A stretch of 64,000 bases of DNA, taken from positions 1 through 64,000 of the forward strand of contig NZ_BMXF01000002.1 in assembly GCF_014651615.1 (NCBI RefSeq), written 5' to 3'. Under the pieces are notes generated by a model, which worked only from the letters and a program-made list of their open reading frames with translations, ran no database searches and was not told the origin of the DNA. The stretch comes from Persicitalea jodogahamensis (lineage in GTDB: Bacteria; Bacteroidota; Bacteroidia; Cytophagales; Spirosomataceae). Positions 53,520 to 62,015 of this stretch are shown here, piece by piece. Both the position numbers and the translations under genes were made by a program. Position 1 is the stretch's first letter. Each line of letters starts with the position of its first letter.

Positions 53520-54455
53520 CTAGATAATGACGCCTGGCTGTGTCACTTCATCTATCGCGCTGGTGCTGCCTGGCAGGTTGCCAGTTGGCAGATCGTCTGT
53601 TGATTGATGCACGCCTGTCGATTGCTGCACGAACGATATCAAGTCGCTGGTCAACCGATCCTTCGCCGTATAGAACAAGCCGTGCGGAGCGCCATCATAA
53701 GCAATGTACTCAGCGTGAGGAATGGCCTCGACTGTCCGTTCGGCCGATGCCTCAACGGGGACCACTTTATCCCCTGTTCCGTGAATGATGAGTGTGGGCA
53801 CGTTGATTTTTGGCAAATCCTGACGGAAATCGGTTGCAGCGAAAGCATCAACGCAATCGAGCGTAGCCTTGTGCGACGCCTGATAGGTACGGGTAAAGTC
53901 GCCCTGCATGTGTGCCTCACTAGCGGGCTGGCTCAGGAGCGTGACACCATAGAACTGCTTGCTGAAATCCTGCAGGAAGGCAGCGCGATCCTCGTTGATA
54001 TTGTCTTTCATGTCATCAAATACCTTGTGACTCACGCCATCGGGATTGTCTTCTGCCTTGAGCATGTAAGGCGTCACGGCGCTGACGAAGGCCACTTTCG
54101 ATACACGCGCACCACCGTGGCGGCTCATGTAGCGGGCTACTTCGCCACCGCCCATCGACATTCCCACCAGTGTGACATTCTGCAGATCAAGTGTGTCAAG
54201 CACCGCTTTCAGGTCGTCAGCAAAAGTGTCATAATCATAGCCATCAAATGGCTTGGAGGATTGTCCGAATCCCCGCCGATCATAGGCGATGACCCGCATG
54301 TTGTGTTTGGGGAGTTCGGCCAGCTGGTAGTCCCACATGGCGCTGCTTAGCGGCCATCCGTGAATAAGTACCACGGGATTGCCCGTTCCCAAGTCTTGAT
54401 AAAAAAGTTTAATATCGTTGCCGTTGGCATCGGTTCCTGCTTTTATGAAATTCAT
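53520..54455 (-). CDS. Alpha/beta hydrolase (non-haem chloroperoxidase-like)
   Basis: A 311-residue hydrolase. HGWPLSS forms the oxyanion region; the nucleophile elbow is GMSMGG, the acid lies in HGTGDKVVP and the His in GAPHGLF. The DRRGFGQSS block matches cofactor-free perhydrolases/arylesterases. The C-terminus carries an extra 35-residue Ser/Thr/Gly-rich tail. No signal peptide. Confidence 0.88.
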   Translation of the reverse strand: MNFIKAGTDANGNDIKLFYQDLGTGNPVVLIHGWPLSSAMWDYQLAELPKHNMRVIAYDRRGFGQSSKPFDGYDYDTFADDLKAVLDTLDLQNVTLVGMSMGGGEVARYMSRHGGARVSKVAFVSAVTPYMLKAEDNPDGVSHKVFDDMKDNINEDRAAFLQDFSKQFYGVTLLSQPASEAHMQGDFTRTYQASHKATLDCVDAFAATDFRQDLPKINVPTLIIHGTGDKVVPVEASAERTVEAIPHAEYIAYDGAPHGLFYTAKDRLTSDLISFVQQSTGVHQSTDDLPTGNLPGSTSAIDEVTQPGVII

Positions 54456-54604
54456 AATTGTTAGGTTTATTGGGTAGAAAAAGTCTTTGTTACACCTTCA
54501 AAATCACAAACTCCATACCACTGCGGATTTGACTATTTTGGGCTATTGTTTTTGCAGTTTGCAGAGAATAATTTCCCCAAATCGAAACGTATTGGGAAAT
54601 ACAC

Positions 54605-55195
54605 ATGAATATGGAAGCAAATTATTGGGACAACCGCTACACTCGGCACGAGACGGGATGGGACCTGGGCACGGTCTCGCCGCCCCTGAAAAAGTACTTC
54701 GACGGGCTGACAGACAGATCGATACGAATTTTGATTCCTGGCGGCGGCAATAGCTATGAAGCTGAGTACCTGATGAGGCAGGGATTCACCGATGTCACAG
54801 TGGTGGATATTTCGGCGGTGCTTGTCGAACGGCTATCAGTGAAGTTTTCATCTTATACGGAAAACGGTCTGCATCTAATCCACGAGGATTTCTTCCTGCA
54901 TGCGGGACAGTATGACCTGATCGTAGAGCAGACCTTCTTCTGTGCCCTCGATCCGGTTTTGCGTCCTGAGTACGTCCGGCAGATGAACGGGTTGTTGGTG
55001 GAAGGGGGAAAATTAGTCGGCGTCCTGTTTGACCGCGACTTTCCGGGTGGCCCGCCATACGGCGGCAGCCGGGCAGAGTACCAGGCTCTGCTGGAAACTG
55101 AATTCGAGGTATTGGTTTTAGAGCCCTGCTACAATTCCATTCAGCCCCGTGCCGGAAGCGAAGCATTCCTGATCGCACAAAAAAAACGCCGGTAG
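54605..55195 (+). CDS. SAM-dependent methyltransferase, TPMT (thiopurine methyltransferase) family
   Basis: A 196-residue class I methyltransferase. The family N-terminal YWDNRYTRHETGWDLGTVSPPL is followed by motif I as LIPGGGNSYEAEYL (about 43-56) and VTVVDIS; a late FFCALDP matches the TPMT FCAL block. Bacterial members act on varied thiol, selenium or tellurium compounds; the substrate here is open. A terminator overlaps the gene end. Confidence 0.88.
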   Translation: MNMEANYWDNRYTRHETGWDLGTVSPPLKKYFDGLTDRSIRILIPGGGNSYEAEYLMRQGFTDVTVVDISAVLVERLSVKFSSYTENGLHLIHEDFFLHAGQYDLIVEQTFFCALDPVLRPEYVRQMNGLLVEGGKLVGVLFDRDFPGGPPYGGSRAEYQALLETEFEVLVLEPCYNSIQPRAGSEAFLIAQKKRR

Positions 55196-55217
55196 CCCTT
55201 TGAAGACAACCGGCGTT
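55185..55217 (+). terminator. Terminator at the end of the TPMT-like gene
   Basis: A 9-bp stem (55185-55193 with 55209-55217) overlaps the last codons of the gene. An A-run precedes it but no strong T-run follows on the plus strand, so it may serve the minus-strand gene better. Confidence 0.6.
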
Positions 55218-55243
55218 AGCGTTGAATTACGCAAAGTACCTTT

Positions 55244-55690
55244 TCAAAGAAACACTTTGAGCGGTACCAAGAGGTAGGAGAGTACATTGTCGGTCAAAGA
55301 AATCAGACTGGCGTTAGCGGGTAGCGCACTTTTAGCTCCCGAAGAGAATACCGACACGAGTGTTTCGGTCAGCACTTCACCGCCAACCGTCACGATGCGC
55401 ACTACCCAGCGGGCAATATGCTGCGAGATGGACACTGCGGCGATTGCAGGTTTCAAAGTAGCTTCCTCTTCCGCCGACTCAGTGGCCGCCGGGTGGGTGG
55501 TTGGCTTTACTACAGTTGGCTTTTTGACTAGCTGCAGCGATGAGCTTTTTGCTTGATTGTTTACGCAGCAAGCACTTTTTTCCTTAGCATTGAGCATTTT
55601 CTGTGCCACCAGCATGTTATGTGAAAATCCGGTGGCATTGGCCTGCCAACTCACTAAGAACAATACGGTCAATAGTTTAAGAGCTTTCAT
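55244..55690 (-). CDS. Secreted hypothetical protein
   Basis: A 148-residue protein with a signal peptide (about 1-19). The middle is Lys/Pro/Thr/Ala/Glu-rich; the last 60 residues are hydrophobic and contain an ISQHIARWVVRIVTVGGE stretch. Vicinal Cys41/Cys42 are present. Not recognised. A -7 promoter element lies upstream at 55739-55746. Confidence 0.6.
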   Translation of the reverse strand: MKALKLLTVLFLVSWQANATGFSHNMLVAQKMLNAKEKSACCVNNQAKSSSLQLVKKPTVVKPTTHPAATESAEEEATLKPAIAAVSISQHIARWVVRIVTVGGEVLTETLVSVFSSGAKSALPANASLISLTDNVLSYLLVPLKVFL

Positions 55691-55994
55691 GGCAATTTCA
55701 GTTAGAGCGTTGAAGGGAGAGGTTTTTCATTGATAAGGCAAATATAGGAAATTAATTGGGTATTATGCAATACATAGTACCTTGTTTCCTAAAATATTTT
55801 TCAATTTTCCAGTTTCAAACGCTCCGATCATGTCCTGGCTGAGGATTGAATGAAGGTGAGAGCTTGTCCGTTGAACGTATGGATGGTAAGATCAGCGAAA
55901 AGGTTGCACGTGTCAATAAATTTTACCTGAATTGGGAGTTTTCGTTGATGAACTGCCTGAAAATAGCGATCAACAGAAACCGGGCCGGCGTTCT
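55691..55994. other. Intergenic region, about 304 bp
   Basis: Between two minus-strand genes. It holds a promoter for the downstream secreted protein gene (55739-55770) and otherwise AT-rich sequence with no supported gene. Confidence 0.55.
55739..55770 (-). promoter_or_regulatory. Promoter of the secreted hypothetical gene
   Basis: On the minus strand, TTG (55768-55770), a 21-base spacer and TATATTTG (55739-55746) match both halves of the Bacteroidota promoter. The -7 element is 48 bases before the ATG. Confidence 0.6.
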
Positions 55995-57359
55995 TTATCG
56001 TGAAAATGTCAACCGCTGGCCTTTGACCATTTCGTTAAAGCTTCCCTTCTCGTACGCTAAATGGCCGGAAACAAAAGTGTGCGTAACGCGCGAATGAAAG
56101 CGGGTACTTTCGAAAGGCGACCAACCGCACTTGGAGAAAATAGTATCCGGTTGGACTGCGGTCATCTGTTTCAGATCCACCAGTACGAGGTCGGCATGGT
56201 AGCCTTCGCGAATATAGCCACGCTCCTGTATCTGAAAGCAGTCGGCCACGGCGTGGCTGGTTTTTTCCACTACCCTTTCCAGCGAAATTTTTCCCTGAGG
56301 CACAAATTCCAGCATCACGTTTAATGAATGCTGCACGAGCGGCAGACCCGAAGGTGCCTGCCAGTACGGTTGCGCTTTTTCGGCGGCGGTATGCGGGGCA
56401 TGGTCGGTGGCAACGACGTCGATGCGGTCGTCGAGCAGGGCCTGCAGTATTTGTTGCTTGTTAGGCTCGGCTTTAATGGCCGGATTGCATTTAATCTTGG
56501 TTCCCCAGGCCCGATAGTCTCCGGCGTCGAACCAGAGGTGATGAACGCAGGCTTCGGCGGTAATTAGCTTGGGAGTGCCGTCAGCCAGGAGAATTTGCCC
56601 GTTTACACGATGGCCGATGTCGAACAGGCCCGTTTCTTCACCCGTTGAGATATGAAGTATGTGCAGCCGGGTACCTTTTCGGGTGGCGAGCTCTACCGCA
56701 AAGCCGGAGGATTTGAGACACGCGTCCTCGTTGCGCACGATGGCGTGGATATCGTAGGGTACGTCGTCGCCGTATTTCTCTCTGAAGAATTCCATCCGCT
56801 GCCGAACGGTAGGCTCATCCTCGCAGTGCGTGGCGATCAGGCAGGGCGCATCGGCGAAGAGTTTTTCCAGAACCTGCGGTGCATCCACCAACATATTGCC
56901 CGTGGACGACCCCATGAACACCTTGATGCCACATACACGCTGTGGATCGGTGCGCATCACTTCGTCGTAGTTATCGTTGGACGCTCCCATGTAAAAGGAG
57001 TAGTTGGCTAGTGAGGTATCCGCCGCGATCTGGTATTTGTCCTCCAAAAGCTCTTGCGTAAGGGCGTTAGGTACCGTGTTGGGCATCTCCATGAACGTCG
57101 TTGTACCGCCCGCCACCGCGGCGCGGGCCTCGGTGGCGATCGTGGCCTTGTGCGTCAGGCCAGGCTCCCGGAAATGTACTTGGTCGTCAATCAGGCCAGG
57201 CAGCAGATGTTGACCTGCTGCATCAATCACGCGGTCTGCTGATAGATGCTGCAAATCGCTGCCAATGCGGGAAATGCGCCCATTTTCAATCAGCACATCG
57301 GCTTCAAGGCAAGTGCCTTCGTTAACGAGAAGAGTGTTGAGCAGGAGCGTTGAGTTCAT
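55995..57359 (-). CDS. pyrC: Dihydroorotase, multifunctional-complex type
   Basis: A 454-residue amidohydrolase that closes carbamoyl-aspartate to dihydroorotate in pyrimidine synthesis. Landmarks are DDQVHFREPGL (59-69), the carboxylated Lys146 in CGIKVFMG, ATHCEDE, LHILHIST and ATDHAPHT. The first His of the usual HxH metal motif is Gln60 here, leaving His62. From memory this Gln recurs in other Bacteroidota dihydroorotases, so it is probably functional. An allantoinase or hydantoinase role is less likely given the FREPG signature. Confidence 0.88.
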   Translation of the reverse strand: MNSTLLLNTLLVNEGTCLEADVLIENGRISRIGSDLQHLSADRVIDAAGQHLLPGLIDDQVHFREPGLTHKATIATEARAAVAGGTTTFMEMPNTVPNALTQELLEDKYQIAADTSLANYSFYMGASNDNYDEVMRTDPQRVCGIKVFMGSSTGNMLVDAPQVLEKLFADAPCLIATHCEDEPTVRQRMEFFREKYGDDVPYDIHAIVRNEDACLKSSGFAVELATRKGTRLHILHISTGEETGLFDIGHRVNGQILLADGTPKLITAEACVHHLWFDAGDYRAWGTKIKCNPAIKAEPNKQQILQALLDDRIDVVATDHAPHTAAEKAQPYWQAPSGLPLVQHSLNVMLEFVPQGKISLERVVEKTSHAVADCFQIQERGYIREGYHADLVLVDLKQMTAVQPDTIFSKCGWSPFESTRFHSRVTHTFVSGHLAYEKGSFNEMVKGQRLTFSR

Positions 57360-57510
57360 CGAAACGGATAAGTGAAGGTGATTGTGTAAAAGTACGATTT
57401 AGCCAATTTTTTTGAAACCATATTTTGATATTGGTTTCTTTTTTGCTTACTAGTAGGGTGTCAGGAAGTGGCTCGATTGTTTTACAATCAAGTTATTTTA
57501 AAAATAAGAC

Positions 57511-57518
57511 TACTTTTG
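57511..57518 (+). promoter_or_regulatory. -7 promoter element upstream of the 69-residue membrane protein
   Basis: TACTTTTG matches TAnnTTTG exactly, 38 bases before the ATG at 57556. No clear -33 TTG. Confidence 0.45.
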
Positions 57519-57555
57519 GAACCAAATTTTGTTTCACTTAACCTAACTATTTAGT

Positions 57556-57765
57556 ATGAAAGCGCTCGGAATCGTCCTCGCTATTATCGGCATTGGTATG
57601 TTGATTTTCAACGGATTCAACTATACCAAAAAAGAAAAAGTGGTAGATATTGGTCCTGTTGAGATCAATGCCGACAAACAAAAATCAGTCGGCTGGCCAA
57701 CTTACGCCGGGGCCATCGTACTCGTTGCGGGTATCGGTCTGGTGATTTTGGATCGGAAAAAATAA
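57556..57765 (+). CDS. Small two-helix membrane protein
   Basis: A 69-residue protein with two hydrophobic helices (about 3-22 and 47-65) joined by a polar segment rich in Lys, Val and Asp. It has its own -7 element and a strong terminator, so it is a real single-gene transcript. Function unknown. Confidence 0.7.
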   Translation: MKALGIVLAIIGIGMLIFNGFNYTKKEKVVDIGPVEINADKQKSVGWPTYAGAIVLVAGIGLVILDRKK

Positions 57766-57767
57766 GC

Positions 57768-57801
57768 AAAAAGGAGCGAGCCACACGACTCGCTCCTTTT
57801 T
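57768..57801. terminator. Bidirectional terminator before hemB
   Basis: A perfect 13-bp stem (57768-57780 with 57789-57801), A-run and T-run arms, between the convergent small membrane protein gene and hemB. Confidence 0.92.
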
Positions 57802-57803
57802 GT

Positions 57804-58784
57804 TTATCCATTTTGCGCTAAGGCGAATTCCTTGGCAAAGTAAGTCAGGATCGCTTTCGCACCGGCCCGACGGATGCTCATCAGGCTCTCGAGCATAGCG
57901 CGTTCTCCCTCAATCCAGCCGTTTTGAGCGGCAGCCTTGATCATGGCATATTCACCCGACACGTTGTAGGCCGCAACAGGAATATCAAAATTATCGTGCA
58001 GCAATTTAATGATGTCGAGGTACGGAATAGCCGGTTTTACCATCAGGAAGTCCGCGCCTTCGTCAAAATCGAGTTGTGCTTCCACCAGGGCCTCCCGTGC
58101 ATTGGCCGGACTCATCTGGTAGGTTTTTTTGTCACCAAATCTCGGCGCTGAATCAAGTGCATCCCGGAACGGGCCGTAGAATGCACTGGCGTATTTGGCA
58201 GTGTAGGACATGATGCTTACGTTCGTATAGCCCTCAGCGTCGAGCAATCCGCGGACATAGCCCACTCGTCCGTCCATCATGTCGCTGGGGCCCAGAATGT
58301 CTGCTCCCGCTTTTGCCTGTGCCAGGGCCATCTTGCCCAGAATCTCCACCGAAATATCATTCACAATTTCGCCGTTTTCCACGTACCCATCGTGACCGTC
58401 GCTGCTGTACGGGTCCATGGCGATGTCGGTCATCAGGGTCAAATCAGGGAACTTGTTCTTGATTTCATTTAGCGCATTTAAATACAGCGTGCCTTCACGA
58501 TAGGATTCGGTGCCGCGCTTGTCCTTTTTTTCTTCGGGGTAGTTGGGGAAAAGACAAATGGCTTGAATACCCAAGTCGGTAACTTCCCGGATTTCTTCCA
58601 GCAAAGTATCCAGCGAAAACCGGTAGATGCCGGGCATGGACTTCACTTCGCTTTTCACGTTGGAGCCTTCCAGCACGAACATGGGAAAAATCAGATTTGA
58701 CAGTGAAAGGGTCGTTTCCTGAGTCATTTCGCGAATGGCGGCAGTGCGGCGGTTGCGGCGCGGGCGGCGTGGGAGGTGTAGCAT
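57804..58784 (-). CDS. hemB: Porphobilinogen synthase (delta-aminolevulinic acid dehydratase)
   Basis: A 326-residue enzyme that joins two 5-aminolevulinate molecules in haem synthesis. Active-site lysines are Lys197 (SYTAKYASAFYGPFRDA) and Lys250 (FLMVKPAIPYLD). The metal-binding loop reads DIAMDPYSSDGHDG, with Asp and Ser rather than the Cys of zinc enzymes, suggesting a Mg-type protein. A four-helix-bundle gene in an inverted repeat lies just upstream. Confidence 0.95.
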   Translation of the reverse strand: MLHLPRRPRRNRRTAAIREMTQETTLSLSNLIFPMFVLEGSNVKSEVKSMPGIYRFSLDTLLEEIREVTDLGIQAICLFPNYPEEKKDKRGTESYREGTLYLNALNEIKNKFPDLTLMTDIAMDPYSSDGHDGYVENGEIVNDISVEILGKMALAQAKAGADILGPSDMMDGRVGYVRGLLDAEGYTNVSIMSYTAKYASAFYGPFRDALDSAPRFGDKKTYQMSPANAREALVEAQLDFDEGADFLMVKPAIPYLDIIKLLHDNFDIPVAAYNVSGEYAMIKAAAQNGWIEGERAMLESLMSIRRAGAKAILTYFAKEFALAQNG

Positions 58785-58801
58785 GGTGGGAGCTTTCTTT
58801 T

Positions 58802-59293
58802 GGTTAAAAGGTCAAAGGGTCAAACGGTCCAAGGGGTTTAACTAAATTTCTGAATAGACTATGCGATTAGTGTTTGCGGACTTTAATAAGGTTCTGAATC
58901 ATGGAGGATAGTTTTTTTGCTTTGTTGACTAGTTCCCCAGCTTGGGGTTTTTGCAGGTGTTCTAATTCCGCTGCCAAATAAAGTTGGGTTCTGACTTCGC
59001 CACACGAGCCTTTGGCAATGAATAAATACTGAACAAATTCCTTATCTGTTTGCCGCTCGAAACCTTCGGCAATATTCGATGGGATAGAAACTGCCGCCCT
59101 TTGGATTTGATCTCTGAAGCCAAAATCACGGCATTCCTTCATGGATTTATATACCTCGATACAGAGTTCCATTCCCTGTTTCCAAACAATCAAATCTTCA
59201 AAAGACTGATATTTCTTTTCATCCATAGTCAGTTGATTTTTGATTGCGTGTCTCTCTAACCGTTTGACCCTTTAACCCTTTAACCCTTTAACC
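58802..59293 (-). repeat. Inverted repeat element enclosing a four-helix-bundle gene (IVS-like)
   Basis: The arms 58802-58828 and 59259-59285 are reverse complements over 27 bases with two mismatches, enclosing the whole gene 58867-59226. Both flanks are arrays of 8-base units: CCCTTTAA three times at 59268-59291, and degenerate GGTCAAAG-like units at 58802-58841. In RNA the arms would form a long stem around the gene, like the intervening sequences of some 23S rRNAs that carry this protein family. The right flank overlaps the stop of the metB-like gene. Confidence 0.8.
58867..59226 (-). CDS. Four-helix-bundle protein (23S rRNA intervening-sequence protein family)
   Basis: A 119-residue helical protein. 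Family signature blocks are VWKQGMELCIEVY, SIPSNIAEGFER and the central KGSCGEVRTQL. The family was first noted in intervening sequences of 23S rRNA genes and also occurs elsewhere in many Bacteroidota genomes. Its biochemical role is unknown. The gene is enclosed by inverted repeats and sits between metB-like and hemB genes, all on the minus strand. Confidence 0.92.
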   Translation of the reverse strand: MDEKKYQSFEDLIVWKQGMELCIEVYKSMKECRDFGFRDQIQRAAVSIPSNIAEGFERQTDKEFVQYLFIAKGSCGEVRTQLYLAAELEHLQKPQAGELVNKAKKLSSMIQNLIKVRKH

Positions 59294-60436
59294 TAAAATT
59301 TGTATAGCCTGATCTAAATCTTCGATCAAATCGTCGGCATCTTCAATACCTACACTAAGCCGAATCAGCGTGTCCTTCAACCCTGCCTTCAGACGTTCTT
59401 CTTTGGGAATACTGGCGTGGGTCATGCTGGCGGGATGGGTACAGAGGGATTCGACGCCCCCCAGTGATTCGCCCAGCGAGAAAACTTCCAGGCTTTCCAT
59501 CACCTTTATGGCTTCGGCGTAGTCGTCGCCTTTCAGCTCGAAGGAAACCATGCCGCCGTAGTTGCGCATCTGGCGGGTGGCGAGGTCGTGCGTGGCGTGG
59601 CTGCTCAGGCCAGGATAAAACACTTTGCCGACTTTCGGGTGTGCTTCCAGCCATTGGGCAACTTTGGTCGCGTTTTCGCAGTGCCGCTGCATCCTGATGT
59701 GCAGGGTTTTCAAGCCTCGAAGTACCAGAAAGCAATCCTGTGGCCCCGGTACTGCGCCGCTGGCATTCTGAATAAAAGCCAATTGCGCGGCCAGATCGTC
59801 GTCGTTCAAGACCAGCGCTCCCATGACCGTATCAGAATGCCCGCCAAGGTACTTTGTCACGGAGTGCATCACGACATCGGCCCCCATATCCAGCGGATTT
59901 TGCAGGTAAGGCGTGGCGAAGGTATTGTCCACTACAGTCATGATCTTTTTTTCCTGAGCCAATTTTACCACCGCTTCGATATCGATAATTTTCAATAGCG
60001 GATTGGTCGGTGTCTCGATCCAGATCATTTTGGTGTTTGCCGTGATTGCCTCGCGGACATTGGCCGCGTCGGTCATGTCCACAAACCGGAATTTCAATCC
60101 GAACGGCTCAAAGACTTTCCGCATGATCCGGTAAGTACCCCCGTACAAATCGTTGGTGGAGATAATCTCGTCGCCGGGACGGAACAACTTCAAAACGGCG
60201 TCGGTAGCAGCCAGGCCCGAAGCATAGCAAATGCCGTGCTTCCCATTTTCCAGCGCGGCCAGCGCATTCTGCAAGGCCGTACGTGTAGGATTGTGGGTGC
60301 GTGAGTATTCGTAGCCCTTGTGCTTGCCGGGGCTTTCCTGCACGTAGGTAGAAGTCTGGTATATGGGCGTCATGATCGCGCCCGTAGTAGGATCAGGCTC
60401 GACGCCCGCGTGGATGGCTTTAGTAGCGAATTTCAT
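59288..60436 (-). CDS. Trans-sulfuration PLP enzyme (cystathionine gamma-synthase/lyase family)
   Basis: A 382-residue Cys/Met-metabolism PLP enzyme. The PLP lysine is Lys195 in HSVTKYLGGHSD; YEYSRTHNPTR and ASGLAATDAVL near the N-terminus, and SLGGVESLCTHPASMTHA near the end, are family blocks. It could be cystathionine gamma-synthase (MetB) or gamma-lyase; sequence alone does not decide. Its stop codon lies inside the octamer repeats of the element downstream. Confidence 0.9.
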   Translation of the reverse strand: MKFATKAIHAGVEPDPTTGAIMTPIYQTSTYVQESPGKHKGYEYSRTHNPTRTALQNALAALENGKHGICYASGLAATDAVLKLFRPGDEIISTNDLYGGTYRIMRKVFEPFGLKFRFVDMTDAANVREAITANTKMIWIETPTNPLLKIIDIEAVVKLAQEKKIMTVVDNTFATPYLQNPLDMGADVVMHSVTKYLGGHSDTVMGALVLNDDDLAAQLAFIQNASGAVPGPQDCFLVLRGLKTLHIRMQRHCENATKVAQWLEAHPKVGKVFYPGLSSHATHDLATRQMRNYGGMVSFELKGDDYAEAIKVMESLEVFSLGESLGGVESLCTHPASMTHASIPKEERLKAGLKDTLIRLSVGIEDADDLIEDLDQAIQILG

Positions 60437-60507
60437 TTTTCAATATCAGCGCGACAAAGTCGCATTATTTTCAGGATGACGAATATAGTATAGTAGCAAA
60501 AACCGAT

Positions 60508-61245
60508 TTGCCTTTAATCGTTCAACAAACCCGACGGCTTCGTTACCTTTATGCCAAAATTACGAAAAGACCCTTGGCGAACCCAATTTTCAAGAAATAC
60601 CCGCTTCCGCTGGTGTTGAGTACGGTGCTGGCGATCATGCCGCTGCTAACCAGTTCGCTGCTGACCGCCTGGGCGGTCGGCTACGAAGAGTTCTGGGCAG
60701 GATTATCCCTGACCCAATGGATTCTTATTACGCTGGGTTTGTCCTTTGCTTCCGCCCTTGCCCTTACACCGCCCACATTCCTGGCCTTGGTCTACGGTTA
60801 TTTTCTGGGTTGGATTGGCTTGCCGTTGCTCTTCCTGCTTAACCTTGCTGCGATCGGAATCGTTTTTTTTATGGGCAAAAAACTGATTCCTCTTTCATTT
60901 TTACCCCAGATTCAGGCGGCCTATCCGGCGGCGGCCAAACTACTGCTACGCTTTCACGAAGATCCGGTACGGCTGATTTTCTTTACAAAACTTTCGCCCG
61001 CACTGCCCTTTGCCATTACCAACCTGATCTTTACCCTGGCCGGAGCACGACTACCCCAAATGCTATTGGGTGGTGCCCTTGGTATGATTCCGCGCACGAT
61101 GCTGGCGATGTGGATTGGCACCCAGGCTAAGGAAATCAGGTACTTGCTGGAACATCCCAACGAAGGGATCGGAACGAAGCTGCTCGTGGTGGCTCTGGTT
61201 ATCCTTTCTACCGTCGGGATTCTGTGGTTTTTCAAGAGAAAATAG
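60508..61245 (+). CDS. VTT-domain (TVP38/TMEM64, DedA-like) membrane protein
   Basis: A 245-residue inner membrane protein with about five hydrophobic helices. The VTT core has the GYFLGWIGLPLLFLLNL stretch and the FFTKLSPALPFAITN block, where this family keeps a reentrant FxRxxPxxP-like motif (here FTKLSPALP, Lys for Arg). No in-frame ATG precedes the first helix, so the TTG at 60508 or a later one is the likely start. VTT proteins act in lipid flipping; the substrate is unknown. Confidence 0.82.
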   Translation: MPLIVQQTRRLRYLYAKITKRPLANPIFKKYPLPLVLSTVLAIMPLLTSSLLTAWAVGYEEFWAGLSLTQWILITLGLSFASALALTPPTFLALVYGYFLGWIGLPLLFLLNLAAIGIVFFMGKKLIPLSFLPQIQAAYPAAAKLLLRFHEDPVRLIFFTKLSPALPFAITNLIFTLAGARLPQMLLGGALGMIPRTMLAMWIGTQAKEIRYLLEHPNEGIGTKLLVVALVILSTVGILWFFKRK

Positions 61246-61280
61246 AGAAGGTGCGTATGGTCTAGGTTTTAGTTTTATCA

Positions 61281-61288
61281 TATATTTG
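61281..61288 (+). promoter_or_regulatory. -7 promoter element upstream of the VOC protein
   Basis: TATATTTG matches TAnnTTTG exactly, 72 bases before the ATG, within an imperfect 23-base palindrome (about 61278-61300). Confidence 0.4.
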
Positions 61289-61359
61289 ATATGTATGATA
61301 AAATTCCTTTAATTTGGTCTTCTGTATATCAAATTTCTCTACCTAAACCCTTACCCATT

Positions 61360-61788
61360 ATGCCCAAAGCCAACATTTACCTTAATTTCGATGGTACCGC
61401 CGAGGAAGCGTTTAAGTTCTATCAATCTGTTTTCGGCGGTGAATTTGCCATGCTCCAGCGCTTCAGCGAGATACCGGACGCTGACAAAATTCCCGACGAT
61501 GCTCGCGACAGAATTATGCATATTGCGCTGCCGCTTTCTCCCGATGATGTACTCATGGGCTCGGATATTATGGAAGGTATGGGAGAACCGCTTAAGGTCG
61601 GCACAAATTTCTCAATTTCGCTCAGCACCGAGAGTAAGGAAGAAGCCGATCGCCTTTTTGCCGGCCTATCCACCGGAGGAAAGGCCGATATGCCTATGCA
61701 GGATACTTTCTGGGGCTCCTATTTTGGCATGCTTACCGATACGTTTGGAATTCAGTGGATGGTGAGCTACGACGCGAATTATCAGTGA
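61360..61788 (+). CDS. VOC family (PhnB-like) protein
   Basis: A 142-residue glyoxalase/VOC-fold protein of the PhnB/DUF1338-like group. N-terminal YLNFDGTAEEAFKFYQSVFGGEF and C-terminal WGSYFGMLTDTFGIQWMVSYD are family blocks. The ATG at 61360 is chosen over an upstream in-frame ATG at 61291 because it begins the domain. Function unknown; often a small-molecule binder. A strong terminator follows. Confidence 0.88.
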   Translation: MPKANIYLNFDGTAEEAFKFYQSVFGGEFAMLQRFSEIPDADKIPDDARDRIMHIALPLSPDDVLMGSDIMEGMGEPLKVGTNFSISLSTESKEEADRLFAGLSTGGKADMPMQDTFWGSYFGMLTDTFGIQWMVSYDANYQ

Positions 61789-61814
61789 GAGGTAGTTTTT
61801 GCTGGATTACCCTC

Positions 61815-61846
61815 AAATCCCGGCCACGACGTGGCCGGGATTTTTT
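61815..61846 (+). terminator. Terminator behind the VOC gene
   Basis: A perfect 13-bp stem (61815-61827 with 61831-61843), a three-base loop and a six-base T-run. Confidence 0.95.
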
Positions 61847-62015
61847 GATGGATGGCTAGCCAGATTTTTAGTCCCTTAGAATAACCTGGCTTACTTAACG
61901 TTTCAAATAATGTCCAGAATCTGCCTGAGCGATCCAGTCATCCGGGCAATCAGCACCCTTAACAAATAATTCACCCGAAAGCCGTTCCAGCGTCCTATAT
62001 TAGGGGCAAAAATTA

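Noticed and set aside
53604-54350. 248-codon open frame on the plus strand
   Set aside because: Antisense to the alpha/beta hydrolase gene, whose motifs are intact.
55846-56097. 83-codon open frame on the plus strand
   Set aside because: It overlaps the end of dihydroorotase and has no family features or good promoter.
59268-59291. CCCTTTAA repeats considered as telomere-like or CRISPR sequence
   Set aside because: Only three units, and their inverted partners flank one gene; the inverted-element reading fits better.
60551-60600. ATG in another frame at the start of the VTT protein, suggesting a frameshift
   Set aside because: That frame does not lead into the membrane domain, and the TTG-started frame is open throughout; a sequencing error cannot be shown from this sequence alone.
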